Below, piece after piece: positions 8,036 through 17,461 of a stretch of 48,886 bases of DNA. Made by a program: the position numbers and the translations under genes. The notes beneath the pieces were generated by a model. The model ran no database searches. It was not told the origin of the DNA and saw only the letters and a program-made list of their open reading frames with translations. The stretch's first letter is position 1; each line of letters begins with the position of its first letter. The DNA is from a bacterium. GTDB taxonomy: Bacteria > Actinomycetota > Acidimicrobiia > Spongiisociales > UBA5794. Location of the stretch: NCBI GenBank assembly GCA_024228555.1, contig JAAETI010000710.1, forward strand, positions 1 to 48,886, written 5' to 3'.

Positions 8036-9552
8036 ACATGGACACCCCAGCAAACGACAAGACGATCGAAGCGCTGGATCGGATGATCCGCAAGTATTCA
8101 TCGCCGTTCCGAGAGGACGGTTTCGGGAACCTTGCCACCGGGCTTGGCGTTACCGGCCTTGATAGGGGCCGCGCCTCCCGAGTGGCGCCACCGCAAGACG
8201 TGTCTGAGGACGATGCGCTGAACCTCTACCGAGGTTGTGGGGTAGCTGCCCGCGCAGTCGACATCCCTGCACAGGACATGACGCGCGCAGGGTTTGAGAT
8301 CGTCTTGCGGCCGACGGCTGACAAGGCGGAGGACTTTGACAACGAAGAGGCGCAACTAGTCTCCGACGACACACAGGACGCGCTTGAAAGCCTTCGGGCG
8401 ATCAGGGAGATAAAACGCGCCCTTCGGTGGGAGGCGCAGTATGGTGGTGCGATCGTCTTCGTTGGAATCGACGATGGGAAGGAGCCGGATCAGGAGGTCA
8501 CCGATCTGACCAAGATCCTGTTTGTGCGCGCGATGCATCGGTACAAGGTGACCGTCGGGCCGCTTGTTACCGACGTTCAGGATCCGCGGTTCGGAAAGCC
8601 GGAATCCTATGTCCTCGTGCAAACGAACGGGCAAGAGGGGATCACCGTACATCACAGCAGGGTCCTGGAGTTCCCTGGCTTGGTCGACATCGATCAGGAC
8701 GAACGCGCTACCAGTAACGACGGATGGTCGGACTCGATCTACGTTCGGCTCTGGGATTCGCTGCGAGTGTTCGTAGAAAGCTACGGATACGCTGGGGTGA
8801 TCACTCAGGACTTCGCGCAAGCCGTTTGGAAGATCAAGGATCTGGCGATCATGTTGAAGGCTGGGAAGGAATCCGAGATCCAGTCCCGGGCCCAGCTCAT
8901 GGACATCGTGGCGTCGATCCTAAATGCGAGGTTGCTCGATGCGGACGGTGAATCGTGGGAGCGGCAATCAACGAACGTAGCCGGGTTTCCAGAGTTGCTC
9001 GATAGGTTCGGCGTGCGCCTTGCGGCCGACTGGGGGGGACCGCTTACGCTGCTCCTGGGCCAGACGCCATCTGGTTTCAGCAAGGAAGACGTGACAGGAG
9101 AAGCGAACTGGGACGATGTCATCGCAGGTTGGCAGGAGGAGCGGCTAGTCCCAGAGCTGGAGAAGCTCGTAGGTCTGATGTTTCGGGCAAAGGAAGGGCC
9201 GACGGGTGGCGTCGAGCCGGATCGCTGGAAGGTCGTCCCGAAACCACTCACACAGATGAACGAGAAGGATACGGCCGATCTTAGGAAAACCACCGCGGAG
9301 TCTGACGGTATTTATGTGGCCAATGACGTGCTGACACCCGAAGAAGTGGCCCAGTCGCGGTTCGGCGGCGCTATGTGGAGCATGGAAACCACTCTTGATC
9401 TCGAGGCGCGGGCAGAGATCGCCGAGGCAGAGGAGGAGATGAAAAACAACCCTCCACCACCGCCACCTGTTCCCCCACCATCCCCATTCCCGCCTACGGA
9501 CGAACCGCCGCCAGATCTGGAAGAAGAGGAGCCTGATGGCGAGGAGACGTAG
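8032..9552 (+). CDS. Portal protein (DUF1073 family)
   Basis: 506 residues, starting with an ATGA overlap of the TerL stop. The segment YRGCGVAARAVDIPAQDMTRAGFEI, then RWEAQYGGAIVFVGIDDG and TPSGFSKEDVTGEANW is the DUF1073 portal signature (the family name that also covers Acb1-like domains; here position and length show a portal). It forms the dodecameric DNA gate. The C-terminus is a Pro-rich tail (residues about 467-495, with runs of prolines) and then an acidic end, probably a flexible arm. Confidence 0.88.
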   Translation: MNMDTPANDKTIEALDRMIRKYSSPFREDGFGNLATGLGVTGLDRGRASRVAPPQDVSEDDALNLYRGCGVAARAVDIPAQDMTRAGFEIVLRPTADKAEDFDNEEAQLVSDDTQDALESLRAIREIKRALRWEAQYGGAIVFVGIDDGKEPDQEVTDLTKILFVRAMHRYKVTVGPLVTDVQDPRFGKPESYVLVQTNGQEGITVHHSRVLEFPGLVDIDQDERATSNDGWSDSIYVRLWDSLRVFVESYGYAGVITQDFAQAVWKIKDLAIMLKAGKESEIQSRAQLMDIVASILNARLLDADGESWERQSTNVAGFPELLDRFGVRLAADWGGPLTLLLGQTPSGFSKEDVTGEANWDDVIAGWQEERLVPELEKLVGLMFRAKEGPTGGVEPDRWKVVPKPLTQMNEKDTADLRKTTAESDGIYVANDVLTPEEVAQSRFGGAMWSMETTLDLEARAEIAEAEEEMKNNPPPPPPVPPPSPFPPTDEPPPDLEEEEPDGEET

Positions 9553-10333
9553 AGTCCCAAGAATGCCCGAGGGGCGCATGGTCGCGATCGCGTACTTCAA
9601 GGCGATCCGTCGGCAGGTGATCGCGCCGCTTCTTGCAGCGATCTCAGAGACGTTCGACCTCGAGTCTCTGAAGCTGGCCGCCGCCGTGGATCCTGGCGTG
9701 GGAGCGACCGACCGCGTGGACATTGCCGGGGAGGTAATCTCGGCAGGGCTCCAACTCCGCAACACCGTAGCGCCATTATTTACGATCGGACCTTTGGATC
9801 AGATCACACGCACACACGCGCTCCGTATGGCGGTCATGAACCGATCGGGGTTCACTCGGCAGATGAAGGCGCTGGGTGTAGACGCCATCGGGGAGGATCC
9901 AGATCTGGGGCGCACGATCGAACTGTTCGCGCAGACAAACGCCAGGCTGATTACAAACATGGCAGAGGACCACATCCGCAGGGTGGAGACGATCACGATC
10001 GAAGGTCTGCGATCCGGCAAGACCGCAAAGCAGATGGGCGCGGAGATCAGCAAGGCTGCGAAGATCCCGAAACGTCGCGCTGCACTGATCGCGCGTGACC
10101 AGGTCGCGTCACTGAACGGCACGCTCTCACAGAATCGTATGCAGGCGGCTGGGGTGGAGAAATTCATTTGGCGGACGTCTCAGGATGAGCGCGTTCGACC
10201 AGAACATGCCGCCTTGGAAGGACACGAGTTCCCGACGAGCACCGGCGCGCCGGGGGAGGGCTTTCCAGGCCAACCTATAAACTGCCGGTGCACTTCGGAG
10301 CCGGTCTTGTCTGACGTGGAGATCGCAGCATGA
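9536..10333 (+). CDS. Mu F-like minor head (head morphogenesis) protein
   Basis: 265 residues, overlapping the portal stop by 17 bases with a good AGAGGAG upstream. The N-terminal half is helical. The C-terminal 90 residues carry the phage Mu F / SPP1 gp7 signature: ALIARDQVASLNG, then TSQDERVRPEHAALEGHEF and GQPINCRCTSEP. These proteins sit inside the capsid near the portal and may be ejected with DNA. Position after the portal is canonical. Confidence 0.9.
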   Translation: MARRRRVPRMPEGRMVAIAYFKAIRRQVIAPLLAAISETFDLESLKLAAAVDPGVGATDRVDIAGEVISAGLQLRNTVAPLFTIGPLDQITRTHALRMAVMNRSGFTRQMKALGVDAIGEDPDLGRTIELFAQTNARLITNMAEDHIRRVETITIEGLRSGKTAKQMGAEISKAAKIPKRRAALIARDQVASLNGTLSQNRMQAAGVEKFIWRTSQDERVRPEHAALEGHEFPTSTGAPGEGFPGQPINCRCTSEPVLSDVEIAA

Positions 10334-10383
10334 GTAAACGAGTGAACATGCCGGGCAACCGGCGCAGAAAAAGGACATCATGA
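10330..10383 (+). CDS. Possible 17-residue basic peptide linking two genes
   Basis: An ORF encoding MSKRVNMPGNRRRKRTS starts with ATG overlapping the previous stop (ATGA) and ends with TGA overlapping the next ATG (ATGA). GGAGA lies seven bases before its start. Seven of 17 residues are Lys or Arg. It may only couple translation across the gap, or it may be a true micropeptide. No homology can be judged at this length. Confidence 0.3.
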   Translation: MSKRVNMPGNRRRKRTS

Positions 10384-10820
10384 GCAAAGGCAACACATTT
10401 GAAAACGAACTCTTGGAGTGCATCTTCAACAACGCGGACATTCCGCTGATCGGTGACGCTGGGGGTATCCAGCAATCCGTGGCCAACGGTGATCTATTCG
10501 TGTCACTACACACAGGTGATCCAGGCGAAGCCGGCGTTCAGACCACCAGCGAATGCGCGTACACTGGATACGCTCGCGTGGCGGTGGACCGCGATGGTGC
10601 GGCCTGGACAGTTACCGCGAACAGTGTCAGCCCTGCATCTGATATCGACTTTGGAGAGAAGACCGGGGGGGGCGACGAAACCGTCACTCACTTTGCGATC
10701 GGTACGGCAACGTCTGGCGCGGGTAAGATCCTGTACTACGGCACCATGACGCCAAACATCTCCGTGGTCAACGGGACGATCCCGCGGTTCAGGGACACCA
10801 GCACAGTGACGGAGGATTAG
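10380..10820 (+). CDS. Structural protein of tail-fibre / decoration type
   Basis: 146 residues. It contains LFVSLHTGDPGEAG, then YTGYARVAV, VTHFAIGT and a TVTED C-terminus. This pattern recurs in a small virion-protein family often labelled tail fibre or Gp80-like in phages of many hosts. No enzymatic site is seen. An AAAGGA precedes the ATG at 10380. It opens the appendage block that ends at 16978. Exact virion position is unknown. Confidence 0.55.
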   Translation: MSKGNTFENELLECIFNNADIPLIGDAGGIQQSVANGDLFVSLHTGDPGEAGVQTTSECAYTGYARVAVDRDGAAWTVTANSVSPASDIDFGEKTGGGDETVTHFAIGTATSGAGKILYYGTMTPNISVVNGTIPRFRDTSTVTED

Positions 10821-10823
10821 GCG

Positions 10824-11456
10824 ATGCCATACTGCGCATACGGAGACATGAGAGACGAGAGCCTGATTGAAATGGTCAATCGGGGCGAGGTGCCGCCCGA
10901 TGGTTGGGGCGGCGATCTGCTTCAATCGGTTTCCATAAACAGCGGGGTGCCTGTCGATGATATCGACTGGTTTGCGGTTACGGACGAGACCGATATCCAG
11001 CGGCTGGACGACCGGCTGGAGTGGGAACTTGTGTGGACGAGCGGCACGATCTCGGGCCTGGACTTCACGGTAGACGATGGGGTCAAGTTTGGACTAAAAG
11101 CCGTATGGGTCGGTGGCAAACAACCCGACAACAACGATGGCATCGTGTACCTACGCAATGGCCAAAGTGTCGTTGTGAAGTTCGAGGTGTGGAACCTCGT
11201 AAATGGAGTCCCAGAATCACTGGCCACACAGCTGGGAAATCAGGGCGACATCCCGATCCTTGTGGACGGCATCGGGCGCAGGCTGCACATCGATCTAACC
11301 GCGGGTGTCAGCGAGAGCTGGACGTTGACTCATGAGACAACGATTGGAAGGCAAGCTGAATACATCCTGCCACAGAAGGGGTACAAAAACACCAGGTATA
11401 AGACCTTCGGAGATTCTGTCATCGTGCGGCATTCAACAGAACCGAGCGAGATCTAA
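10824..11456 (+). CDS. Hypothetical virion-associated protein
   Basis: 210 residues, not recognised. It is rich in beta-strand-like stretches with few charged runs, has no signal peptide or membrane segment, and contains three bases of space after the preceding structural gene. The context (a structural gene before, the giant fibre after) suggests an appendage or fibre-base protein. The N-terminal part has YGDMRDESLIEMVNRGE, possibly helical. Function is not assignable. Confidence 0.6.
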   Translation: MPYCAYGDMRDESLIEMVNRGEVPPDGWGGDLLQSVSINSGVPVDDIDWFAVTDETDIQRLDDRLEWELVWTSGTISGLDFTVDDGVKFGLKAVWVGGKQPDNNDGIVYLRNGQSVVVKFEVWNLVNGVPESLATQLGNQGDIPILVDGIGRRLHIDLTAGVSESWTLTHETTIGRQAEYILPQKGYKNTRYKTFGDSVIVRHSTEPSEI

Positions 11457-11478
11457 GAGATAGGCCGGAGCGCATCGG

Positions 11479-14400
11479 GTGCAAATCGTAAAGATCCAAG
11501 AGGTATCTTTCACGATTGCGTCCGGTGCGTCGTCTGGCACCGGTTCGCTCAGCGGGTTCACCACGCTGGGCAAGATGGTGGCGTTTGCGTCGTGGCGCGT
11601 GGCCGATGGTCAGTCGCCGGCCCTTGCGTCTAACACCGATGTTGACGTTTACGTAAGTTCAACTTCGCAGATCACTGCCGAGCGTTGGGGGACGCCTAGC
11701 TATGAAATAACGATCCGCGCGTACGTCATCGAGTTTAGCTCTGACACCACGGTCCAAAAGGGCACGTGGGCGATGACCGATTCCGAGACGTCGGACACGG
11801 CATCGATCTCATCCTCGACGCTGGCCAACTCATTCGCGTGGCACTATCGGAAAAGCGAAGGCGAAGCGACGCCGAGTAATGACTCCGACCCCGATGGTCG
11901 GCTGACTCGCTTTCTTTTCAACTCTACGACCGAGCTTGGTGTTGGGCGGACTATAGCGAAGGGCGCATGTGAGGGGCACTGGTTCGTTGTTTCGTCTAGC
12001 ACGCTATCAGTCCAGCACATACAGAATTCTGTCACCGCGCAAACTGGCACGTCGATCACTGATGCGATCACGTCTGTAACGACCGCGAACACGTTCCTCG
12101 TGGGGTCGATGGACACGGACGAGGCCGTGTACAACGACGAAGGCGTTTGGGTAACAGATCTCCAGAACGCTACAACGTTGCGCTGGCGTAGGAGCTACTC
12201 GTCTGCCGTAGACTCGATTTTCGATGTGATGGTTGTCGAGGACTCGGCGCTGACCGTCCAGCGTGGCGAGTGGTCAGTATCGGGAACGTCGACCAATACG
12301 GCGATCACGATAGTCGACACTGACCTTGCAGTAGCAAAGCATGCCGACGGCACGTCAGGCCGCGCGAGTACATCGGATTACAACAACGGCAACATGGATG
12401 GCCGGTACTGGGAGCTGTGGTTTGGTACCAGCTCTCAGATCAATGGGCAGACGGGGGATGGGCTCGCAGACCTGATCGCGACGTGGGAAGTCGTAGAGTT
12501 TGAGTCAGAATCCAACATCAAAGCAGGCGACGGGGTTTCGGCAGGCGTCGCAACTGTTACAGGGATCAGCGGGAACGTCGCACTCAGTACAGTTGCACTC
12601 GGCTCACTGCCGACACAGGAGCCAGCACGCCCGAATTCCACAAGCGTAAACGTAACCGGCGTGAACTTCGGTGCGTCGCAAGGGACCACAGAAGTCTGGT
12701 TGACAAACGATCCTGTATGGGGTGACGAGACTGTCAAGACTGAGCAGACGTCCATAGACTCGTGGACCGACTCGAGCTTTGGGTTTGATGTTGCGCTCGG
12801 GTCGCTTTCGCAGGGGACGTCCAATCTCTTCGTCGTGAAGGATCCCGGCGGGACTCCGCAGGTCTCCAACTCCCTCGCGATGCTGATCTCCAGTTCTGAC
12901 GTTCACTACGAGTCCGACATGGTGGCGATCCCGACGGGGACCGGCGTCAAGACGCTATTCACGCCCACGATCAGCGACGTCAAGGCATACATCATCTGGT
13001 GGGATGGCTCGGTTGCCGATGACACCACGGAGACGGATGCGACGTGGGGGGTGGCGGTCGTCACGGACGACGAGGCGATCGGTGCTGTCTGTGCTGCAAC
13101 CGATGGCGCGAACTCAGATGTTCGCGAGCAGATCCGCCAGTCCACGGACGGTGGCGGCGCGCTGAGCATCTTCGCGGACGCAGCAGATACAACGTCCGAA
13201 GTTCGCGGCACGCTTACGATCGGCAGCAGCGGACAACTGCAATCAAATCTCAGCCTGAACGACGACGCCGGGTACAACTTGCACGTACTCGCGATCGGCG
13301 GCCGGACAGCGAAAGCGTATATCGGATCATCGACGATCAGCGCCGGGGAGATCGGATCGATCCCGTTCCCGAGCAATCCAGATCTGGCGGTAGTTCTCGG
13401 GGTTGGCGTCACGTTCGGCAGCTCATCTACCGCCGGGCTCCATAACTTCGGTGTCTTCGACGGCTCTAGCTCGTGGTGGATCGCCACTCACTTCTCATCG
13501 ATTGCGACCGCGGAGTCGAGGCTCCGGTCCAGCGCGATCGGTGGTCAGCTCTCAGGTGGCTCGCTTACCTATGAGATGACGTCCCCGGCGTTTGCTGCGG
13601 ATGCTCCCAACCGCAAGATCACTTGGAGCGGATCCAACGCGGACGAGATCGGGATGCTGTTCCTGTGGGTTGACGCGGAGAGTGTCGATGTAGGGACCTT
13701 CACGAAGGAGACGACCGGCGGCGACCCGGTCACTCAGGCGTTGCCCACGATGGGTTTCGATCCCACCGGCGCGGTGATGCTCGCGACCGCAAACAAGACA
13801 TCGGAGACGGTCGACGGCACTGGAGACGTCCAGATCTCGCTAGGGATCAAGCAAGGCGATTCACAGCAGACCTCCGCGAACGTCACGATCGTCAACAACG
13901 CGGGCACGGACTTCATCGCCAGGAAGCGAAGCTCCACATCCCTGGCAATCGAGACGGCCGACGATCTTGCGGGTGGTGTCGACATTGGCGGCGACCTTCA
14001 AGAGTTGACCGATCAGGTTGACGTCGATTGGTCGCCCAACACGACGGCGGCCACCATTTTTGGCTACATCGGCTTGAGCGAATCCGTAGGCGTCGCGGCT
14101 GGAGATGGCTCGGCCGCAGGCGCCGCAACCACCACAGGCATTGGCGGCGCGATCAAGGGAGCGGCCGGCTCGGCCGCTGGCACGGCTACGACCGCGGGCG
14201 TCGGCCAATCCACAATTGCAGCAGTCGCGACCAGCGCTGGCGTCGCGACAGTGGCGGGGGTCGGCCAGGCTGCGGCGGCCGGTGCGGGGAGCTCGGCCGG
14301 GCTCGCGACAGTCGCCGGCGTGGGCCAGGCTATCGCGGCGGGCGTGGGCTCGAGCTCGGGCGCGGCCCCGGCCACCGGTGTCGGCGGGGCGACGGCCGGG

Positions 14401-16629
14401 GCGGTAGGATCTGCGGCTGGTTCCGCAACGACCAGCGGGATCGGCGCAGGGCTCAAGGCTGCGGTCGTCAGCGCCGCGGGCGTAGGTACGACCTCGGGGG
14501 TTGGCGGCGCTACGGCCGGGGTGGCAGGTTCGGCTACCGGAGTCGCTGTGGTCTCCGGCGTGGGCGTTGCGACGGCCGCAGGGGTAGCCAGCTCGGTTGG
14601 CGCTGCGACCGTTTCCGGCGTCGGGCAGGGCGTCACGGCTTCGTCAGCATCGGTTACCGGAGTCGCCACGGTTGCCGGTGTCGGACAAGCGACTACAGCG
14701 GCGATCGCGAGCGCTGCAGGATCTGCGACGACCACCGGCATCGGCCAGGCGGCTGTGGCCGGCGTTGGGACTAGTGCAGGATCTGCAACCACCTCTGGTG
14801 TAGGACAAGCGGCTACGCAGGCGGTGGCTGCGTCGGCCGGGGCCGCGATTGTGGCCGGCGTCGGTCTCGGCGTGCGGCCGGGCGTGGCCAGCGCTGCGGG
14901 TGTAGCGACCGTTACGGGAGCTTCATCCGCTGTAGCTGAGGGGACCGGGTCGGCCACGGGCACCGCCACTGCCACCGGCGTTGGGCAGGACATCCCCCAA
15001 GGGGTCGCTTCCGCGGCCGGCGCGGCAACATCCACGGGCATCGGCCAAGCCACGACCGGCGCCGTGGCGTCGGCCGCTGGCGTAGCAGTCGTCTCTGGGG
15101 TCGGGACAACCGCGAGCGAGGGGGTTGGATCCGCGGCCGGCATGGCGGTTGCCGCTGGAGTTGGCCAAGCCACGACCGGGACGGTGGGCGCCTCAGTCGG
15201 AGCCGCGGTCGTTTCCGGCGTCGGCCAGGCCCAGGCCGCTGGGACGGCTTCTGCGGCCGGCGCGGCAACGGTCGCCGGCGTCGGGATCCCCGTCATCCCC
15301 GGCGTCGGTTCGGCGGCGGGGGCCGCTACATCGACGGCGATTGCCCAAGGCATCGGACAGGGCGTCGGTTCGGCCGCCGGCGCGGCTGTAGCGGCTGGGG
15401 TTGGGCAGGGAACGACCGCTTCGATTGCCTCGGCGTCAGGTGCCGCAACTGTCAGCGGTATCGGCCAGGGCAGCGGCATTGCCGTGGGCTCGGCCGTGGG
15501 CTCGGCGGTTGTCACCGGCGTCGGCCAGGCCACCAAACAAGCCGTATTCAGCGCGGCCGGCGCGGCGACTGTCAGTGGTGTCGGCCAGGACGCGGATCTC
15601 GAAGGGGGAGACGCGAACGCGGCGGGGACAAGCACGGCAGCGGCTGTGGGGGTCCGCATTTTCCCTGGTGTAGGCTCGTCTGCCGGCGTAGCCACGGTTT
15701 TGGGCATAGCGACTGCTGCGACGGCCGGGGTCGGGAGTTCGGCGGGTGTCAGTGCTGTCAGTGGCGTTGGGACCCCCGTCGTCCCGGGCGTGGGCTCGAG
15801 CGCCGGGGCTGCTGTGGTGTCTGGGGTCGGGCAACCAGTTGGCCAAGGGGTGGCATCGGCCGCCGGGGCCGCGACGACGGTGGGTGTTGGGGCGGGAGCT
15901 ACGGCGGCAGTGGCGAGCGCAGTCGGCGCGGCCACAGTCTCCGGGATCGGCCAAGGGACTGGCCAGGGCGTGGGGGGCAGCGCCGGGGCCGCGACTGCCA
16001 CAGGCGTTGGGGCGGGTGTTGTTCCGGCCGTGGCGTCATCGGCTGGATCCGCCACAACCGCCGGCGCCGGGGAGGCGGCAGGCGGTAGCGTGGCCACAGC
16101 GGCCGGATCCGCGACCGTATCCGGAGTTGGTCAAGGGACCACCGCGGCGGTAGCGAGCGCCGCCGGGGCCGCGACCGTCAGCGGGATCAGCATCGTCGCC
16201 ACGTCTGGCGTCGGCTCATCTGCTGGCGTGGCCACTGTCACGGGCGTCGGCCTGCCGGTCCTGCCCGGCACCGCGTCTGCGGCCGGCACCGCCACGTCCG
16301 CCGCGGCCGGCCTCGAGGTACGCCAAGGGGTCGCCAATTCGGCCGGCACCGCCACGGCAACCGCCATAAGCGCGGCTACAGCGCAGAGTGTCGCCATGGC
16401 CGCAGGCCTCGCTCTGACCCTGGGCGTCGGCACTGCCATTGCTCAGGCGGCAGCGAATGCCGCGGGCACGTCATTTGTGCAGGCGTCGTCGCAGGGAGAA
16501 GTCTCACCGCCATACCAGGCCGCCGTGCTCGACGACTCGGTTTTTGGGGCGGCGGTTTTGGAAGACGTCGTTTTTCAGGTGCTTGTGAACGAAGCACCAG
16601 TTTTCGGAGCAATCGCCAATGTGGACTAG
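11479..16629 (+). CDS. Giant repeat-containing fibre / adhesin (1716 residues)
   Basis: GTG start with GGAG eight bases upstream. Residues 1-345 look like beta-rich domains (two related segments, around QKGTWAMTDSETSDT and QRGEWSVSGTSTNT). Residues about 387-470 resemble an IPT/TIG beta domain (VTGVNFGASQGTTEVWL, then a GGTPQVSNSL end). Residues 480-870 are a further globular part. Residues about 874-1667 are roughly forty 20-residue repeats (GVGQATxxGVASAAGxATVS-like). The final 45 residues (QAAVLDDSVFGAAVLEDVVF) are a hydrophobic-acidic cap. It is the longest gene and most likely a long fibre stalk with a receptor-binding or attachment end. The call is by architecture, not homology. Confidence 0.7.
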   Translation: MQIVKIQEVSFTIASGASSGTGSLSGFTTLGKMVAFASWRVADGQSPALASNTDVDVYVSSTSQITAERWGTPSYEITIRAYVIEFSSDTTVQKGTWAMTDSETSDTASISSSTLANSFAWHYRKSEGEATPSNDSDPDGRLTRFLFNSTTELGVGRTIAKGACEGHWFVVSSSTLSVQHIQNSVTAQTGTSITDAITSVTTANTFLVGSMDTDEAVYNDEGVWVTDLQNATTLRWRRSYSSAVDSIFDVMVVEDSALTVQRGEWSVSGTSTNTAITIVDTDLAVAKHADGTSGRASTSDYNNGNMDGRYWELWFGTSSQINGQTGDGLADLIATWEVVEFESESNIKAGDGVSAGVATVTGISGNVALSTVALGSLPTQEPARPNSTSVNVTGVNFGASQGTTEVWLTNDPVWGDETVKTEQTSIDSWTDSSFGFDVALGSLSQGTSNLFVVKDPGGTPQVSNSLAMLISSSDVHYESDMVAIPTGTGVKTLFTPTISDVKAYIIWWDGSVADDTTETDATWGVAVVTDDEAIGAVCAATDGANSDVREQIRQSTDGGGALSIFADAADTTSEVRGTLTIGSSGQLQSNLSLNDDAGYNLHVLAIGGRTAKAYIGSSTISAGEIGSIPFPSNPDLAVVLGVGVTFGSSSTAGLHNFGVFDGSSSWWIATHFSSIATAESRLRSSAIGGQLSGGSLTYEMTSPAFAADAPNRKITWSGSNADEIGMLFLWVDAESVDVGTFTKETTGGDPVTQALPTMGFDPTGAVMLATANKTSETVDGTGDVQISLGIKQGDSQQTSANVTIVNNAGTDFIARKRSSTSLAIETADDLAGGVDIGGDLQELTDQVDVDWSPNTTAATIFGYIGLSESVGVAAGDGSAAGAATTTGIGGAIKGAAGSAAGTATTAGVGQSTIAAVATSAGVATVAGVGQAAAAGAGSSAGLATVAGVGQAIAAGVGSSSGAAPATGVGGATAGAVGSAAGSATTSGIGAGLKAAVVSAAGVGTTSGVGGATAGVAGSATGVAVVSGVGVATAAGVASSVGAATVSGVGQGVTASSASVTGVATVAGVGQATTAAIASAAGSATTTGIGQAAVAGVGTSAGSATTSGVGQAATQAVAASAGAAIVAGVGLGVRPGVASAAGVATVTGASSAVAEGTGSATGTATATGVGQDIPQGVASAAGAATSTGIGQATTGAVASAAGVAVVSGVGTTASEGVGSAAGMAVAAGVGQATTGTVGASVGAAVVSGVGQAQAAGTASAAGAATVAGVGIPVIPGVGSAAGAATSTAIAQGIGQGVGSAAGAAVAAGVGQGTTASIASASGAATVSGIGQGSGIAVGSAVGSAVVTGVGQATKQAVFSAAGAATVSGVGQDADLEGGDANAAGTSTAAAVGVRIFPGVGSSAGVATVLGIATAATAGVGSSAGVSAVSGVGTPVVPGVGSSAGAAVVSGVGQPVGQGVASAAGAATTVGVGAGATAAVASAVGAATVSGIGQGTGQGVGGSAGAATATGVGAGVVPAVASSAGSATTAGAGEAAGGSVATAAGSATVSGVGQGTTAAVASAAGAATVSGISIVATSGVGSSAGVATVTGVGLPVLPGTASAAGTATSAAAGLEVRQGVANSAGTATATAISAATAQSVAMAAGLALTLGVGTAIAQAAANAAGTSFVQASSQGEVSPPYQAAVLDDSVFGAAVLEDVVFQVLVNEAPVFGAIANVD
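12523..12582 (+). repeat. Single outlying copy of the 20-residue repeat
   Basis: Residues about 349-368 of the giant fibre read AGDGVSAGVATVTGISGN, close to the first unit of the main array (AAGDGSAAGAATTTGIGG). It lies 1.5 kb before the array, just ahead of the IPT/TIG-like domain. It could be the ancestral unit or a trace of recombination. Confidence 0.6.
14101..16480 (+). repeat. Array of about forty 60-bp (20-residue) tandem repeats
   Basis: A 2.4-kb in-frame array with a 60-bp period encodes units of the form SAAGxATxxGVGQxxxxGVG. Units diverge in both bases and residues, so it is an old array under selection for the pattern. Small residues (Gly, Ala, Ser, Thr, Val) dominate, as in a stacked beta or collagen-like stalk. 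Recombination between units could change fibre length in 60-bp steps. Collapsed or expanded copies are possible in a short-read assembly. Confidence 0.9.
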
Positions 16630-16978
16630 CAAACTCGGTCTTACCGCCAAGCCTTTGATCCTGGGCCTCACCCAGAGCGGGGTCCTGGTCAACTTCTCCA
16701 CGCTCACAGGGCCCGGCGGATCGGGGGCCCCGCAGCTCCGGTTACGAACGGAGTGCGACAGGCAAGTCAACGCAGTGTCCTTTGATATGGTGATCTATGT
16801 CGACCCTGGCATTCCCGCGCAGTACAACGCGCAGCGGATCTGGGTGCCGGGAGACTTCGCAAGCCTGCGCGCAACCACGTATTTCGGCGAGGTCGACGCG
16901 CAGTTGGACACGGGCAAGGATGTGAGTTTCCCTGACGGCGGCTATTTCACGATCAAATTCCTCGGCAGCCTCGAGTAG
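16619..16978 (+). CDS. Hypothetical small structural protein
   Basis: 119 residues, overlapping the giant fibre gene by 11 bases. Not recognised. The composition is beta-rich with Gly/Pro turns (LTGPGGSGAPQLRL) and no membrane segment or signal peptide. It is the last plus-strand gene of the appendage operon and stops 18 bases before the convergent lipoprotein gene. It may be a fibre-tip or assembly partner of the giant fibre. Confidence 0.65.
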   Translation: MWTSKLGLTAKPLILGLTQSGVLVNFSTLTGPGGSGAPQLRLRTECDRQVNAVSFDMVIYVDPGIPAQYNAQRIWVPGDFASLRATTYFGEVDAQLDTGKDVSFPDGGYFTIKFLGSLE

Positions 16979-16996
16979 TCAGGACGGCCGGCTAGG

Positions 16997-17320
16997 CTAG
17001 CAGTCCGGCTCCGTGGGCGGGCACCGACAGATTCCGTCCACGCAGACGAAGTGATACCAGCAGCCGGTGGGGCCGGCCTGGTGCGTGCACTCGCAATTGT
17101 GGAGGCCGGGAAAACAGGCCGTTCCGCCGCCCCCATCAGTCTCAGTGCCCGCCGTGTCCGTGTCGCCGGACGAGCCCGAGCCTGTCGATCCCGACGTAGA
17201 GCCCGTCGCGTCTGTGGCCGCGTCAGTCCCGCACTCATGCGGATCGGGCGACGACCGGCCGCACGCGGTCAGTGACAGCGCGAAAATGAGCGTCAGTGTG
17301 GAGTGTGTGATTCTGAACAT
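16997..17320 (-). CDS. Cys-rich lipoprotein (moron-like, only minus-strand gene)
   Basis: 107 residues from the ATG at 17320 (an in-frame GTG at 17377 would add 19 residues and spoil the signal peptide). Signal peptide TLIFALSLTAC with a lipobox cysteine followed by Gly (predicts outer-membrane sorting). Then a Ser/Thr/Gly/Asp-rich linker (residues about 35-63) and a C-terminal domain of about 40 residues with eight cysteines, EGF-like in spacing. Such linkers and Cys modules are common in Myxococcota lipoproteins. It is convergent with the appendage operon and transcribed on its own, as in morons that change the host surface. It could act in superinfection exclusion, but that is inference. 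Confidence 0.75.
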   Translation of the reverse strand: MFRITHSTLTLIFALSLTACGRSSPDPHECGTDAATDATGSTSGSTGSGSSGDTDTAGTETDGGGGTACFPGLHNCECTHQAGPTGCWYHFVCVDGICRCPPTEPDC

Positions 17321-17399
17321 GCGGGCAAGGTAGCAGCGCCGAAGGGGTGCCGCCAAAAATGCGGCCGCCTGTGACACCGGCCGCTATCCGTGGTACCTC

Positions 17400-17414
17400 T
17401 ACCCCGCCGGGGTA
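17400..17414. promoter_or_regulatory. Operator-like palindrome TACCCCGCCGGGGTA
   Basis: A perfect 7+1+7 inverted repeat lies between the divergent lipoprotein gene (start at 17320) and the early operon (start at 17601). It is 80 bases before the lipoprotein start. It could be a protein-binding site; no repressor gene was found in the window to match it. Confidence 0.4.
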
Positions 17415-17461
17415 GCCGGGGGTGTTGTGTGTGATTCTCCACCTTTAGCTGGCCTGGTCGC

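Noticed and set aside
14064-16097. 677-codon antisense Pro/Ala-rich ORF
   Set aside because: It mirrors the 60-bp array on the plus strand. The lack of stops is forced by the repeat's codons; there is no promoter or ribosome site.
14101-16480. CRISPR-like array
   Set aside because: The 60-bp repeats are in-frame coding units without distinct spacers and diverge gradually; no cas genes.
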